Assembly: GCF_900184935.1 (NCBI RefSeq)
Contig: NZ_FXYE01000002.1
Coordinates: 620,001 to 684,000 of the forward strand
From: Actibacterium lipolyticum
Lineage (GTDB): Bacteria > Pseudomonadota > Alphaproteobacteria > Rhodobacterales > Rhodobacteraceae
DNA: 64,000 nt
Direction of reading: 5' to 3'
Shown: piece by piece, positions 17,547 to 26,740 of the stretch
How positions within the stretch are numbered: position 1 is the first letter of the stretch
How the letters are laid out: each line of letters opens with the position of its first letter
Position numbers and translations under genes: made by a program
The notes under the pieces: model-generated
What the model saw: the letters and a program-made list of their open reading frames with translations, nothing else
Databases searched by the model: none
Told to the model about the DNA's origin: nothing

Positions 17547-18664
17547 GGAGCACTCCTTTGTTGAAGTTCGGCCAAACGGTCCCGCACCTCTGTGCGCACT
17601 GGCCCTGTGCGCGGTGCGTCACGAAGGGTGGTGAACAAATGCTCTGGCACGTTGCGGCCGCGCCGGTTCCCTTCCCACGTCAGGGCGCGCAAAACCGCCA
17701 CTGCCGCATCCGGCAAGCGTTCTGGAATTTCGTGCTCTGCCAACACCGCCCAGACGCCGGCCCAAAGGCGCCCAACGCTCCACGGGTTGTACCCGCCACC
17801 GCCCAGAACCAAGTACCGCGTCGTCAGTGGACACAGCGCGGCAACCACAGCCCAATGCGCGTTGTTGGACAGCGATAGGCGCGACAGGGGATCTTCCTCA
17901 ACCGCATCAGCGCCGCATTGCAACACAATCGCATCGGGACGAAACGCCGAAACCTTTGGCAGGATCAGCTCTTGCAAGATTACGCTCATCTCGCTGTCGT
18001 TCAACCCACGCGGCACCGGCAGGTTAAAGGTATTGCCACAACCAGCATCGGCAACCGCACCTGTGAACGGCCAGCGTTTTTCTTCGTGCGTCGAAATCAA
18101 CAGAACGTCGCCATCCGTCGCAAACGCAGCCTCCACGCCATCGGGATGGTGTGCATCGATATCGACATAGGCAATACGCTGAACCCCAGATCGGCGCAGC
18201 GACAGGATCGCCAGCACCGGGTCGTTCAGGTAACAAAACCCGTTGGCCCGGTCAGGCATTCCGTGATGCGTTCCGCCCGCCGGGTGATAGATGACACCGC
18301 CCTGCGCCAACAGTTCCCCGGCCAACAATGCACCGCCCGCGCTTGTCGCTGGGCGGCGAAACATCTCGGCGAAGACCGGGTTGGAGTGGGTGCCCAGCGC
18401 ATGGCGTTCACGCACATGATCGCTGACGGCCTGTTCCCGCTCTGCCCGCTCAAGCGCGGCCAGATACGCCGGGTCGTGCCACAGCGCCAGCGCGGCAGGT
18501 TTGGCACGTGGGCTGGTGATGTATTGCCCATCGCCGACCCAACCCAAGGCGCGCGTCAGGTCCATTACCGTAGAGACCCGAGGGATTTTCAACGGGTGCC
18601 AGCCCCCATAGCTAGAGCCGCGGTAAATCTCGTGCCCGATAAATCGTGGGGAAAGTTCGCTCAC
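17543..18664 (-). CDS. histone deacetylase / acetoin-utilisation-family deacetylase
   Basis: The 373-residue protein is a class II-like bacterial HDAC-family amidohydrolase. It has GGTHHGMPDRANGFCYLND, the zinc-binding DIDAHHPDGVE and FRPDAIVLQCGADA, and ends with LVLGGGGYNPW. Substrates of bacterial members include acetylpolyamines and acetylated proteins; none is indicated here. The frame opens with GTG at 18664, without a clear ribosome-binding site. The gene is co-translated with thpR. The 258 bases upstream, shared with the divergent Nudix gene, are AT-rich and show no clear motif. Confidence 0.88.
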   Translation of the reverse strand: MSELSPRFIGHEIYRGSSYGGWHPLKIPRVSTVMDLTRALGWVGDGQYITSPRAKPAALALWHDPAYLAALERAEREQAVSDHVRERHALGTHSNPVFAEMFRRPATSAGGALLAGELLAQGGVIYHPAGGTHHGMPDRANGFCYLNDPVLAILSLRRSGVQRIAYVDIDAHHPDGVEAAFATDGDVLLISTHEEKRWPFTGAVADAGCGNTFNLPVPRGLNDSEMSVILQELILPKVSAFRPDAIVLQCGADAVEEDPLSRLSLSNNAHWAVVAALCPLTTRYLVLGGGGYNPWSVGRLWAGVWAVLAEHEIPERLPDAAVAVLRALTWEGNRRGRNVPEHLFTTLRDAPRTGPVRTEVRDRLAELQQRSAP

Positions 18665-18922
18665 TTTTTGACAATACCTTTATCATCACGGTCATTTCAC
18701 AGCGGCAATCAGCAAACTTGGGTTTACCTTAACCCGCAAAGCGCAACGTATCGAGGAATTATCTTGCCATAACGCCTTGGTACTGGAATGAGAGGGTGAA
18801 CAAAAAATCAGAAAAACTGCAGATTATCTATTAGTTCTATGATATTTCAGTTACATTGAGCGTCAGCAACAACCGCAATGAATAGCGGGGACGACACAAA
18901 CGGTGAGCAGATTTTGAGCCTT

Positions 18923-19387
18923 ATGAGGACGACACAAATACCGATTTCGGTCGGACCATCTCAGAAACGCGACGTACGAACACAGTTCGCCGCGCTATGC
19001 TATCGTATTGTCAAAGACCGGCCTCAGGTGCTGTTGATCACAAGCCGCGACACAGGGCGTTGGGTTGTACCGAAGGGGTGGCCAATGGATGGCGTAACCC
19101 CAGCCAAAGCCGCAGCCGCCGAGGCATGGGAAGAAGCTGGCGTTGAAGGCCGCGTTATGGATTTTGTTTTGGGAATTTATTCCTACAATAAAACCGTACA
19201 AAACAAGGTTACCCTGCCCTGCGTGGTTGCCGTGTTCCCGATCAAGGTCAAACGGCTAAGCGATGATTTCCCCGAAAAAGGGGAACGTAAGCGCAAATGG
19301 TTCTCGCTTAAGAAGGCGGCCGCGCGTGTGAACGAAGGCGAACTGGCCCAGATCATCGCCAATTTCGACCCAACGCATTTGCGTTAA
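18923..19387 (+). CDS. Nudix hydrolase, diphosphoinositol-phosphatase-like subfamily
   Basis: The 154-residue protein carries a Nudix box at residues 52-74, with EAWEEAGV intact. The first conserved Glu is Val and the Arg is Ala compared with the general pattern G-x5-E-x7-R-E. The preceding RWVVPKGWPMDG is typical of a short alphaproteobacterial subfamily that resembles DIPP enzymes. The start at 18923 gives the usual MRTTQIPISVGPSQKRDVRTQ; an ATG at 18878 is in frame but has no ribosome-binding site. The substrate is unknown. Confidence 0.82.
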   Translation: MRTTQIPISVGPSQKRDVRTQFAALCYRIVKDRPQVLLITSRDTGRWVVPKGWPMDGVTPAKAAAAEAWEEAGVEGRVMDFVLGIYSYNKTVQNKVTLPCVVAVFPIKVKRLSDDFPEKGERKRKWFSLKKAAARVNEGELAQIIANFDPTHLR

Positions 19388-19495
19388 CGTCCGGCAAGGG
19401 CAAGGCGCTGAACCGTGATCGAGCCACGCAGTATTCCCTTGATATCTTAGTAATTTCGCCTATTTCAAAGGATAAACCCAAACCATCGAGCAGCC

Positions 19496-19924
19496 ATGAT
19501 CCGCTATGCCTTAACCTGTAATGACGGCCACCAGTTCGAAAGCTGGTTTCAGTCGGCCAGTGCATTTGAAAAGCTTCTGGACGCGGGAATGGTGTCATGC
19601 GCGGTCTGTGGCGGGGTCGATGTAAAGAAAAGCCTGATGGCACCGCGCATCGGTGCCGCAACACAAGACACACCTGCAAAGCGCCCTCTGTCCACGCCCG
19701 CCACACCTGCCGAACAGGCCGTGGCAGACCTTAAGCGCAAGGTCGAAGAGAATTCTGATTACGTCGGCAAAGACTTCGCAAAAGAAGCGCGCGCCATCCA
19801 TTCCGGCGAAGCGCCAGAGCGTGCAATCTATGGCGAAGCTAAACCCGCCGAAGCGAAGAAGTTGATCGACGAGGGCGTGCCCGTTCTTCCACTTCCATTT
19901 ACGCCAGCACGTAATTCCAACTAA
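19496..19924 (+). CDS. DUF1178 family protein
   Basis: The 142-residue protein starts MIRYALTCNDGHQFESWFQS and has a CAVCGG pair spaced from Cys8, an arrangement that suggests a small zinc ribbon. A long charged middle part and the closing LPFTPARNSN match DUF1178, a widespread alphaproteobacterial family of unknown function. It lies 12 bases upstream of an SDR gene, probably in one transcript. I can describe no role beyond possible metal binding. Confidence 0.85.
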   Translation: MIRYALTCNDGHQFESWFQSASAFEKLLDAGMVSCAVCGGVDVKKSLMAPRIGAATQDTPAKRPLSTPATPAEQAVADLKRKVEENSDYVGKDFAKEARAIHSGEAPERAIYGEAKPAEAKKLIDEGVPVLPLPFTPARNSN

Positions 19925-19936
19925 GGGCGATTTTTC

Positions 19937-20599
19937 ATGACGGTTCTAATTACAGGTGCCAATCGCGGTATTGGCCTTCAAATGGCACACGACTATGCGA
20001 AAGCCGGCGAAACCGTGATCGGCACAATGCGCCGCACTGCGCCAGACGAAACCGGCATCCGCTGGGAACAGTTAGAGGTCACCGACCCAAAATCCCACGC
20101 AGCCCTTGCACTGCGCCTTGACCGGCAACCGATTGACCTGCTGATCTGTAATGCGGGTGTTTACCTAGATAAGCACGAAAACCTAGCCGATGGTTATGAT
20201 GCTGAAATGTGGGCCAAAAGCTTTGCGGTGAACGTGACGGGCGTTTTCCAGACGGTACAGAACCTTTTGCCACATCTGCAAATGTCTCACGCCCCCAAAA
20301 TTGCGATCATCTCTTCACAGATGGCATCCGACACCCGCGCGCCGGGTGGGTCTTATATCTATCGCAGCTCCAAGGCGGCGGCGCTGAACCTTGGGCGCAA
20401 CCTTGCGGCTGACCTAAAGGATTTGGGAGTTGCTGTGGGCATTTACCATCCCGGTTGGGTTCAGACCGATATGGGCGGCGGCAATGCCGACATTTCAGTT
20501 CAACAAGCCGCCGATGGGTTGCGCCAACGCTTTGCCGCGCTCTGCGTCGATACGACCGGCTGTTTTGAGACATATGACGGTAAAACACACGCTTACTAA
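19937..20599 (+). CDS. short-chain dehydrogenase/reductase (SDR)
   Basis: The 220-residue classical SDR has the NAD(P)-binding TGANRGIG near residue 7 and LLICNAGVY near residue 72. The catalytic Ser precedes YRSSK near residue 140, so the Y-x3-K pair is present. After the active site the protein is short, as in C-factor-like SDRs such as CsgA-type proteins. The substrate cannot be read. It follows the DUF1178 gene closely. Confidence 0.9.
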   Translation: MTVLITGANRGIGLQMAHDYAKAGETVIGTMRRTAPDETGIRWEQLEVTDPKSHAALALRLDRQPIDLLICNAGVYLDKHENLADGYDAEMWAKSFAVNVTGVFQTVQNLLPHLQMSHAPKIAIISSQMASDTRAPGGSYIYRSSKAAALNLGRNLAADLKDLGVAVGIYHPGWVQTDMGGGNADISVQQAADGLRQRFAALCVDTTGCFETYDGKTHAY

Positions 20600-20681
20600 G
20601 GCTTTCAAAACAAAGTCGCACTTGCCCTCACCGCGCCCTTGACCTAGGAAGCGGCGCAATTGAACGGGTGGAGGGGCGCGG

Positions 20682-21920
20682 ATGCCGCTTCTAGTAATGA
20701 AATTCGGTGGCACATCTGTCGCCGATTTGGATCGAATTCGAAACGCGGCCGAAAAGGTCAAGCGTGAGGTCGAACGTGGCTATGACGTCATCGTCATCGT
20801 TTCGGCCATGTCGGGTAAAACCAATGAATTGGTGGGCTGGGTCGAAGAAACCTCGCCGATGTTTGACGCGCGTGAATATGATGCCGTCGTTTCATCGGGC
20901 GAGATTGTGACCGCTGGCCTGATGTCGCTGACCTTGCAGGAAATGGACGTTCCCGCACGCAGCTGGCAGGGCTGGCAGGTTCCGCTGAAAACCACCAGCG
21001 CCCATTCCGCCGCCCGTATCGAAGAAATCCCGCGCGAAAATATCGACGCTAAGTTCGCCGAAGGTATGCGCGTGGCGGTTGTGGCCGGTTTTCAGGGCAT
21101 CAGCCCCGAAGGCCGCGTAACGACGCTGGGCCGTGGCGGGTCTGATACGACCGCTGTTGCCTTTGCCGCCGCATTCGATGCCGAACGCTGCGACATCTAT
21201 ACCGACGTGGACGGCGTTTACACGACCGACCCGCGTATCGAAGACAAAGCGCGCAAGCTGGACAAAATCGCATTCGAAGAGATGCTGGAACTGGCATCGC
21301 TTGGTGCCAAGGTCTTGCAGACCCGTTCCGTTGAACTGGCGATGCGATTCAAGGTAAAACTGCGCGTACTATCCAGTTTCGAAGAAAACACCGAAAACTC
21401 CGGCACGCTCGTCTGTGACGAGGAGGATATCATGGAAAAGAACGTTGTCTCTGGCGTCGCCTATTCGCGCGACGAAGCGAAAATGACCCTGATCTCGGTC
21501 GCCGATCGGCCCGGTATCGCCGCCGCCATCTTTGGCCCCTTGGCCGAAGCAGGTGTGAACGTCGATATGATCGTTCAGAACATCAGCGAAGAAGGTCGCA
21601 CCGATATGACCTTCTCTTGCCCGGTTAATCAGGTCGGCCGCGCCGAACAGGCGATGCAGAAAGCCAAGGAAGATGGCGACATCAACTTTGGCTCGTTGAT
21701 TGCGGATACCGACGTTGCCAAGGTTTCGGTTGTGGGTATCGGCATGCGAAGCCACGCAGGTGTCGCAAGCCAAATGTTCCAAGCACTCTCCTCTGAGGGG
21801 ATCAACATCAAGGTCATCACAACCTCAGAGATTAAAATATCAGTGCTGATAGACCGAAAATATATGGAACTTGCCGTGCAAGCCCTCCATGATGCGTTCG
21901 GACTGGATAAAGCAGCCTGA
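20682..21920 (+). CDS. lysC: aspartate kinase
   Basis: The 412-residue monofunctional aspartokinase starts with the kinase signature LLVMKFGGTSVADLDRI. It continues with VSAMSGKTNELV and TLGRGGSDTTAVA and ends with two ACT domains (MTLISVADRPGIAAAIF, VSVVGIGMRSHAGVA). It phosphorylates aspartate in the first step towards lysine, threonine and methionine, and the ACT pair indicates allosteric feedback. An excellent GGAGG lies before the ATG. It lies 13 bases upstream of ptsP, a pairing seen in related bacteria. Confidence 0.96.
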   Translation: MPLLVMKFGGTSVADLDRIRNAAEKVKREVERGYDVIVIVSAMSGKTNELVGWVEETSPMFDAREYDAVVSSGEIVTAGLMSLTLQEMDVPARSWQGWQVPLKTTSAHSAARIEEIPRENIDAKFAEGMRVAVVAGFQGISPEGRVTTLGRGGSDTTAVAFAAAFDAERCDIYTDVDGVYTTDPRIEDKARKLDKIAFEEMLELASLGAKVLQTRSVELAMRFKVKLRVLSSFEENTENSGTLVCDEEDIMEKNVVSGVAYSRDEAKMTLISVADRPGIAAAIFGPLAEAGVNVDMIVQNISEEGRTDMTFSCPVNQVGRAEQAMQKAKEDGDINFGSLIADTDVAKVSVVGIGMRSHAGVASQMFQALSSEGINIKVITTSEIKISVLIDRKYMELAVQALHDAFGLDKAA

Positions 21921-21933
21921 GCAGCGGGGGCAA

Positions 21934-24186
21934 ATGCCCGAAACAACTGAAAGCGAAAGTCGCAAACTCCTTCGGCGTTTGCGTGATACCCTTGCCGAGC
22001 CCGGCAAGGGCCAGGAACGGCTTGACCGTATTACCCACATCATCGCTGACTCTATGCGCACAGAGGTGTGCTCTATCTATCTGTTCCGCGATGCTGAAAC
22101 GCTGGAACTTTGCGCCACCGAAGGCCTGAAGGCCGAGGCCGTTCATAAAACCCGGATGCGCGTGGGCGAAGGTCTGGTTGGGCGTGTCGCCAAATCGGCC
22201 CAAGCTGTGAACACGGGCAATGCCCCAGCCGAACGCGGCTTCCGTTACATGCCCGAAACCGGGGAAGAGGTGTTTTCATCCTTCTTGGGCGTTCCAATCC
22301 AACGTCTTGGCGAACGGTTGGGCGTGCTGGTTGTTCAATCCAAAGAGGCACGCGAATTTTCCGGCGATGAGGTTTACGCGCTGGAAGTTGTCGCCATGGT
22401 CTTGGCGGAAATGACCGAACTGGGGGTCTTCGTTGGCGAAGGCGCGGCCCTTTCTGCCCTGCACCAACGTTCGGAAATGTTCCGAGGGCTTGTTGGGCAA
22501 GAAGGCGTCGCAGCGGGCCATGTGTGGTTGCACGAACCCCGCGTAGTGGTGACAAACCCCATCGCGGATGATCCCGCATCGGAAAGCGTGCGCTTACGCG
22601 AGGCCGTCGATCAGTTGCGCCTGTCGGTTGACGACATGCTGAGCACCGCCACCACTGCCGATACAGAACAGCGCGATGTTCTAGAGGCCTATCGGATGTT
22701 CGCGAATTCCCGCGGCTGGATGCGCCGCATGGAAGAAGACATCGCCAGCGGCCTTTCCGCCGAAGCGGCTGTTGAAAAAGAACAATCAACGGCCCGCGCG
22801 CGCCTTCAGACGGTGCCAGATACCTATCTGCGCGAACGGCTGCATGACCTTGATGACCTGTCTAACCGCCTGTTACGCATTCTGACTGGGCAAGGGGCGG
22901 AAACCGGCGCCGAGATGCCCGACGACCCGATCCTGATCGCGCGCAACATCGGCCCCGGAGAGTTGTTGGCCTATGGTCGCAACCTGAAGGGCATCGTGCT
23001 TGAAGAAGGCTCTGTGGGCAGTCACGCCGCCATCGTGGCCCGTGCGCTGGCCATCCCGCTGGTGATCAACGCCGAACGCATCACGACCGAGGCGCTGAAT
23101 GGCGACCCCATCTTGGTGGACGGCGAACAGGGTGTGGTTCATCTGCGCCCCGAGGATCAGGTTAAGGCCGCGTTCAAAGACAAGATGGCGATGCAGGCAA
23201 AGGCGCAGGAACGCTATGCCTCTATCCGCGACAAGCCCGCTGAAACACTGTGTGGCACACGGGTGTCGCTGCATATGAACGCGGGCCTGATGGCCGACCT
23301 GCCGTCACTGGAGGGGTCCGGTGCCGAAGGTGTTGGCCTGTTCCGAACCGAACTTCAATTCCTTGTCCGCAACAAGGTGCCCCGCCGGGCCGAACTGGCC
23401 AGCCTGTATTCCACGGTGCTGGATGCCGCTGGCGGGCGTCGCGTCGCGTTCCGTACGCTTGATATCGGGTCGGACAAGGTCCTGCCCTATATGAAGCGTC
23501 AGGAAGAGCCCAACCCGGCCCTTGGCTGGCGTGCCATCCGCGTGGGTCTGGACAAGGCCGGTGTGATGCGGATGCAGCTGCAAGCGCTGATCAGGGCCGC
23601 AGCTGGGCGACCATTGACGGTAATGTTCCCCTTTGTTGCCCAGTTCGAAGAATTCACCGCCGCGCGCGAACATCTGCTGCGTGAACTGGACCGCGAAGAA
23701 CGGCTTGGCCGCCCCCTGCCCTCCAAGGTGGAAATTGGCGCGATGCTGGAAACACCCAGCCTTGCGTTTGCCCCGCGCCAGTTCTTTGAATTGGCCGACT
23801 TCATCTCGATCGGTGGGAATGACCTGAAGCAATTCTTCTTCGCAGCGGATCGTGAAAACGAGCTGGTCCGGCGCCGGTATGACACGTTGAATGTCAGCTT
23901 CCTGACCTTCCTTGAACAGATTGTCGGCCGCTGCAACGAAACCGATACGCCGGTGTCATTCTGTGGGGAAGACGCCGGTCGCCCGCTGGAAGCGCTGTGT
24001 TTCGCAGCCATCGGCCTGCGCAACCTGTCAATGCGGCCAGCGTCAATCGGCCCGGTAAAGCACCTGTTCCGCAAGACAAACCTGAACGAGGCGCGCGAAG
24101 TGATCGACAAGGCGCGTGTCAGCGGTGCGCAATCGGTGCGTCCGGCGATTACCGAATGGATGAACTCCCTCGACTGGAACGCCTAA
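21934..24186 (+). CDS. ptsP: phosphoenolpyruvate-protein phosphotransferase of the nitrogen PTS (EI-Ntr)
   Basis: The 750-residue protein has an N-terminal GAF domain (residues 20-150). A PEP-utiliser domain follows, with the phosphorylated histidine His364 in GSVGSHAAIVARAL, and then a PEP-binding TIM-barrel (GIGLFRTE-like GVGLFRTELQF, GGNDLKQF, CGEDAG). It starts the regulatory PtsN phosphorelay rather than sugar uptake. The ATG at 21934 has GGGGG seven bases upstream; the longer frame overlaps lysC and is rejected. Glutamine-sensing by the GAF domain is known in the family. Confidence 0.93.
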   Translation: MPETTESESRKLLRRLRDTLAEPGKGQERLDRITHIIADSMRTEVCSIYLFRDAETLELCATEGLKAEAVHKTRMRVGEGLVGRVAKSAQAVNTGNAPAERGFRYMPETGEEVFSSFLGVPIQRLGERLGVLVVQSKEAREFSGDEVYALEVVAMVLAEMTELGVFVGEGAALSALHQRSEMFRGLVGQEGVAAGHVWLHEPRVVVTNPIADDPASESVRLREAVDQLRLSVDDMLSTATTADTEQRDVLEAYRMFANSRGWMRRMEEDIASGLSAEAAVEKEQSTARARLQTVPDTYLRERLHDLDDLSNRLLRILTGQGAETGAEMPDDPILIARNIGPGELLAYGRNLKGIVLEEGSVGSHAAIVARALAIPLVINAERITTEALNGDPILVDGEQGVVHLRPEDQVKAAFKDKMAMQAKAQERYASIRDKPAETLCGTRVSLHMNAGLMADLPSLEGSGAEGVGLFRTELQFLVRNKVPRRAELASLYSTVLDAAGGRRVAFRTLDIGSDKVLPYMKRQEEPNPALGWRAIRVGLDKAGVMRMQLQALIRAAAGRPLTVMFPFVAQFEEFTAAREHLLRELDREERLGRPLPSKVEIGAMLETPSLAFAPRQFFELADFISIGGNDLKQFFFAADRENELVRRRYDTLNVSFLTFLEQIVGRCNETDTPVSFCGEDAGRPLEALCFAAIGLRNLSMRPASIGPVKHLFRKTNLNEAREVIDKARVSGAQSVRPAITEWMNSLDWNA

Positions 24187-24947
24187 CGGCGCTCCATTGC
24201 TTCGATCCGCAGGCGCAACTCTTCGATCAGCATATCGTCGGGGATACCTGTGTCATGGCTTAGCCGTTGCAGGCCAAACTGTATGTGCGCCATTTCCTGA
24301 TAATAGGTGGTGAAGGCAAAGTTGGTCGCCGCGCCGGCCACGGCCCCGATGATCGGCACAGTCTGCGCCGCCAGCTTTTGCCCCAGCGCCGTCGCAAGCC
24401 GCGGTGTGACCCGCGCGATCAGCCCGTGCACTGCCGAGCCTGTCAACGTGACGCGCGCCGCAAGAAACCCAAGATCCGCACCGTCATCTTTCGCCAATGG
24501 CCCTGCCGCTGCAAAGACACGAATGCAATCAGCGCGAACCGATTGCTGCGTCGGGTTAAACCCGTGACTTTCGGCGATCCCTTGTATCGCGCGCAGTAAA
24601 ACGGTGGTGGTGACAGGCAATTCCGCCAAGGCAGTGGGCAGACCACCAAAGCCACCTGCGGCCCCCATGGCAGTCGTCACCGCCGTATTCAGCCACTTGC
24701 CGCCATCTGGCAATCGCCCGCCCCGCGTACGCCCAGCCGCATCCAACGATACGTGCAGCGCGCGCTCTGTCGCGGTTTCCAACTGGTCCTTCACCCGGTC
24801 CGGTAGCCGTTCCAGCAGGTTTTCAGCCTGACCGCCCACGACGCTTAGAACCTGCATCCCCACGTTTCCCGCATCCCGGTATCGCCGCGCGAAAGATGTC
24901 AGCGCAGCGTCGGTGTCAGTGGTCAGGGTCAGCTCCGTCGTGGTCAT
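24183..24947 (-). CDS. EcsC family protein
   Basis: The 254-residue protein matches the EcsC family. It has an amphipathic N-terminal helix region, a glycine/alanine-rich centre (TAMGAAGGFGGLPTALAELPVTTTVLLRAI) and a second hydrophobic stretch (VPIIGAVAGAATNFAFTTYY). EcsC proteins were named from a Bacillus ABC transporter locus but their function is unresolved. The ATG at 24947 has AAAGG eight bases upstream, better than the GTG at 24953. The gene overlaps the convergent ptsP end by four bases and probably follows the GNAT gene in one transcript. Confidence 0.82.
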   Translation of the reverse strand: MTTTELTLTTDTDAALTSFARRYRDAGNVGMQVLSVVGGQAENLLERLPDRVKDQLETATERALHVSLDAAGRTRGGRLPDGGKWLNTAVTTAMGAAGGFGGLPTALAELPVTTTVLLRAIQGIAESHGFNPTQQSVRADCIRVFAAAGPLAKDDGADLGFLAARVTLTGSAVHGLIARVTPRLATALGQKLAAQTVPIIGAVAGAATNFAFTTYYQEMAHIQFGLQRLSHDTGIPDDMLIEELRLRIEAMERR

Positions 24948-25006
24948 GGTCACAGCCTTTCATTCATCAATAAAGATGGGGGCTGAGGGGGCGTTGGGCA
25001 AGCGCG

Positions 25007-25507
25007 TTATGGTTGGGCCCGTTCAACGCGGGCCGAAATGCCGTCCCACGCACCGCCAACCAGCGCCACGCCCAGCACACGATCCGGGTTCGTTGGTGGC
25101 GGCATCGCAACGTCTGGCAACCGTTCGAACCCAAACCGGCTGTAATAAGGGGCATCCCCCACCAACAGCACACGTTCCCACCCCAACCCGCGCGCGCGTT
25201 CCAATGCATCCTGTATCAGCAATGCGCCCAGACCTTCGCCCTGATGCGTCGGGTGAACGGCCACCGGCCCCAGCAAAAGCGCCATCGCATCGCCCACCTT
25301 TACAGGCCAGAAACGGATCGCCCCGGCGACGATGTTGTTTTCATCCCGCGCCACAACGCACAGCTGCGCAACAGGGTCGATACCATCCCGCAAGCGATAG
25401 GATGACAGCGCCTCGCGCCCCGGCGCAAAGCACAGATCATACAACGCTTCGACTTCCCACCAGTCTTCTGCCTGTTCCTGCTCTAGCCGGATCACGCCTT
25501 GCCTCAC
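25007..25507 (-). CDS. GNAT family N-acetyltransferase (YhbS-like)
   Basis: The 166-residue protein has the GNAT core: LLGPVAVHPTHQGEGLGALLIQDAL includes the acetyl-CoA-binding Q-x-x-G-x-G/A loop near residues 92-97. VLLVGDAPYYSRFGFERL forms the final strands, as in the YhbS group. The acceptor is unknown. It is transcribed away from the flavin reductase gene across a 68-bp promoter gap and towards the EcsC gene. Confidence 0.87.
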   Translation of the reverse strand: MRQGVIRLEQEQAEDWWEVEALYDLCFAPGREALSSYRLRDGIDPVAQLCVVARDENNIVAGAIRFWPVKVGDAMALLLGPVAVHPTHQGEGLGALLIQDALERARGLGWERVLLVGDAPYYSRFGFERLPDVAMPPPTNPDRVLGVALVGGAWDGISARVERAQP

Positions 25508-25575
25508 ATATTCTTGCTGGAAACGCTGCTAGCACGCGGTTACGACTTGGGCAAACACCAGCATCGGGAGCTTTG

Positions 25576-26181
25576 ATGTTCTATCGTCCAGAAGATGGCC
25601 ACGGCCTACCGCATAACCCGTTCAACGCGATCGTGACCCCACGGCCCATCGGCTGGATTTCCACGCGCGGATCGGATGGTTCCGAAAACCTTGCGCCCTA
25701 TTCTTTCTTCAATGCAGTCGCATATGTGCCGCCTCAGGTGATGTTTTCGTCGACCTCGGCCAAACCGGATCGCGGCGATACGAAGGACAGCGTGGCCAAC
25801 ATTCGCGAAACCGGCGTGTTCTGTGTGAACATCGTTGAATACGCGATGCGCGATGTGATGAACAAAACCTCTGGCCCGTGGGAGAAGGAGGTCGATGAAT
25901 TCGACCTTGCCGGGATTGAGCGCGCGGAATGCGACACCATCCCCTGCCCGCGCGTTGCGGCTGCCCCTGCCAACCTAGAATGTAAGCTGACCCAGATCGT
26001 GCAGCTGCCAGGTGAAGCGAATTTCGCCGTTTTCGGAGAGGTCACAGGCATTCATATGCGCGATGACTGCATCAAGGATGGCATGTTCGATGTGCTAAGC
26101 TTTCAGCCGCTTACGCGCCTTGGCTATCGCGATTATTCTCGCATCACAGAGGTGTTCAGCCTGAAACGCCCGGGCGAATAA
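25576..26181 (+). CDS. flavin reductase family protein (FMN-binding split barrel)
   Basis: The 201-residue protein matches flavin reductase-like (DIM6/NTAB) proteins. TPRPIGWISTRGSDGSENLAPYSFFNAVAY at residues 22-52 and the internal FCVNIVEYAM and GEVTGIHMRD segments form the FMN-binding barrel. It probably reduces FMN or uses it for an unknown oxidoreduction. The ATG at 25576 has GGGAG five bases before it. The frame is open for 660 bases upstream, but that part is antisense to other genes. Its end overlaps the convergent flavodoxin gene by 26 bases. Confidence 0.88.
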   Translation: MFYRPEDGHGLPHNPFNAIVTPRPIGWISTRGSDGSENLAPYSFFNAVAYVPPQVMFSSTSAKPDRGDTKDSVANIRETGVFCVNIVEYAMRDVMNKTSGPWEKEVDEFDLAGIERAECDTIPCPRVAAAPANLECKLTQIVQLPGEANFAVFGEVTGIHMRDDCIKDGMFDVLSFQPLTRLGYRDYSRITEVFSLKRPGE

Positions 26182-26653
26182 ACGCTGCGCCGATCTCTTG
26201 CACGAAACGGTCAATCTCTGCTTTGGCGCCATTGGCCTTTACGGTGCTGTCTTTCAGCACCAACGTGGCGGCGAACGGCACAGGGGCCAGTTCGCTTGCA
26301 TGAGCGACCGCATTGGTTTGCGGCGCTCCTCCTCCTGAGGTCAGGAACAGCCCGATCTTTTCTGGAAAGCTAGGGCGCGAAGACAGGTAACTGCGCAGTG
26401 GCGCACAAATCGTGCTGACCCACACGGGGCCACCGATTAACACGGCGTCGTAACCGGCGGGGGCCTTTGGCATCTCTATCTGTGGGGTGAATTTGCGGGC
26501 GCCATCGAACCCGGCGCGCAAATAATTCAGCGTACCAGCCCCGTATCGCGGGCATTTTATTTCGCTAACATCCGCATTCAACTTTTCGGCCAACTGCCGT
26601 GCCAACCGTCGTGTCGTGCCGCCAAGGGAATAATAGACAATAAGCGTTTTCAT
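26156..26653 (-). CDS. flavodoxin family protein
   Basis: The 165-residue protein has a flavodoxin-like fold. The FMN phosphate loop is at residues 9-14 (YYSLGGTTRRLA), followed by DAVLIGGPVWVSTICAPLRSYL and FLTSGGG. These resemble the small flavodoxin_4 group rather than redox-carrier flavodoxins. The ATG at 26653 is preceded by GGGGG at normal distance; an earlier in-frame codon adds a leader with no support. The convergent overlap with a flavin reductase gene may mean antisense interference between two flavoproteins. Confidence 0.85.
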   Translation of the reverse strand: MKTLIVYYSLGGTTRRLARQLAEKLNADVSEIKCPRYGAGTLNYLRAGFDGARKFTPQIEMPKAPAGYDAVLIGGPVWVSTICAPLRSYLSSRPSFPEKIGLFLTSGGGAPQTNAVAHASELAPVPFAATLVLKDSTVKANGAKAEIDRFVQEIGAAFIRPGVSG

Positions 26654-26710
26654 GAATGTGCCCCCGCAAGTAACGATGCAGGGGCACATTCACATTAATC
26701 GTCAGGTACC

Positions 26711-26730
26711 GCCTTGATACGGGTCAAGGC
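26711..26730 (-). repeat. hairpin after the SulP gene
   Basis: A 7-bp inverted repeat (GCCTTGA / TCAAGGC, six-base loop) lies 11 bases past the SulP stop codon on the minus strand. No U-run follows on that strand. It may be a weak terminator or an mRNA 3' end stabiliser. Confidence 0.35.
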
Positions 26731-26740
26731 AGGCCCCGTT

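Noticed and set aside
25100-25140. tRNA-like sequence around GTTCGAACCC
   Set aside because: The match lies inside the GNAT coding region and no acceptor or anticodon stems can be formed around it.
24913-25575. N-terminal extension of the flavin reductase frame by 221 codons
   Set aside because: It is Pro/Arg/Ala-rich antisense sequence to the EcsC and GNAT genes; the real start at 25576 has a ribosome-binding site and the family N-terminus.
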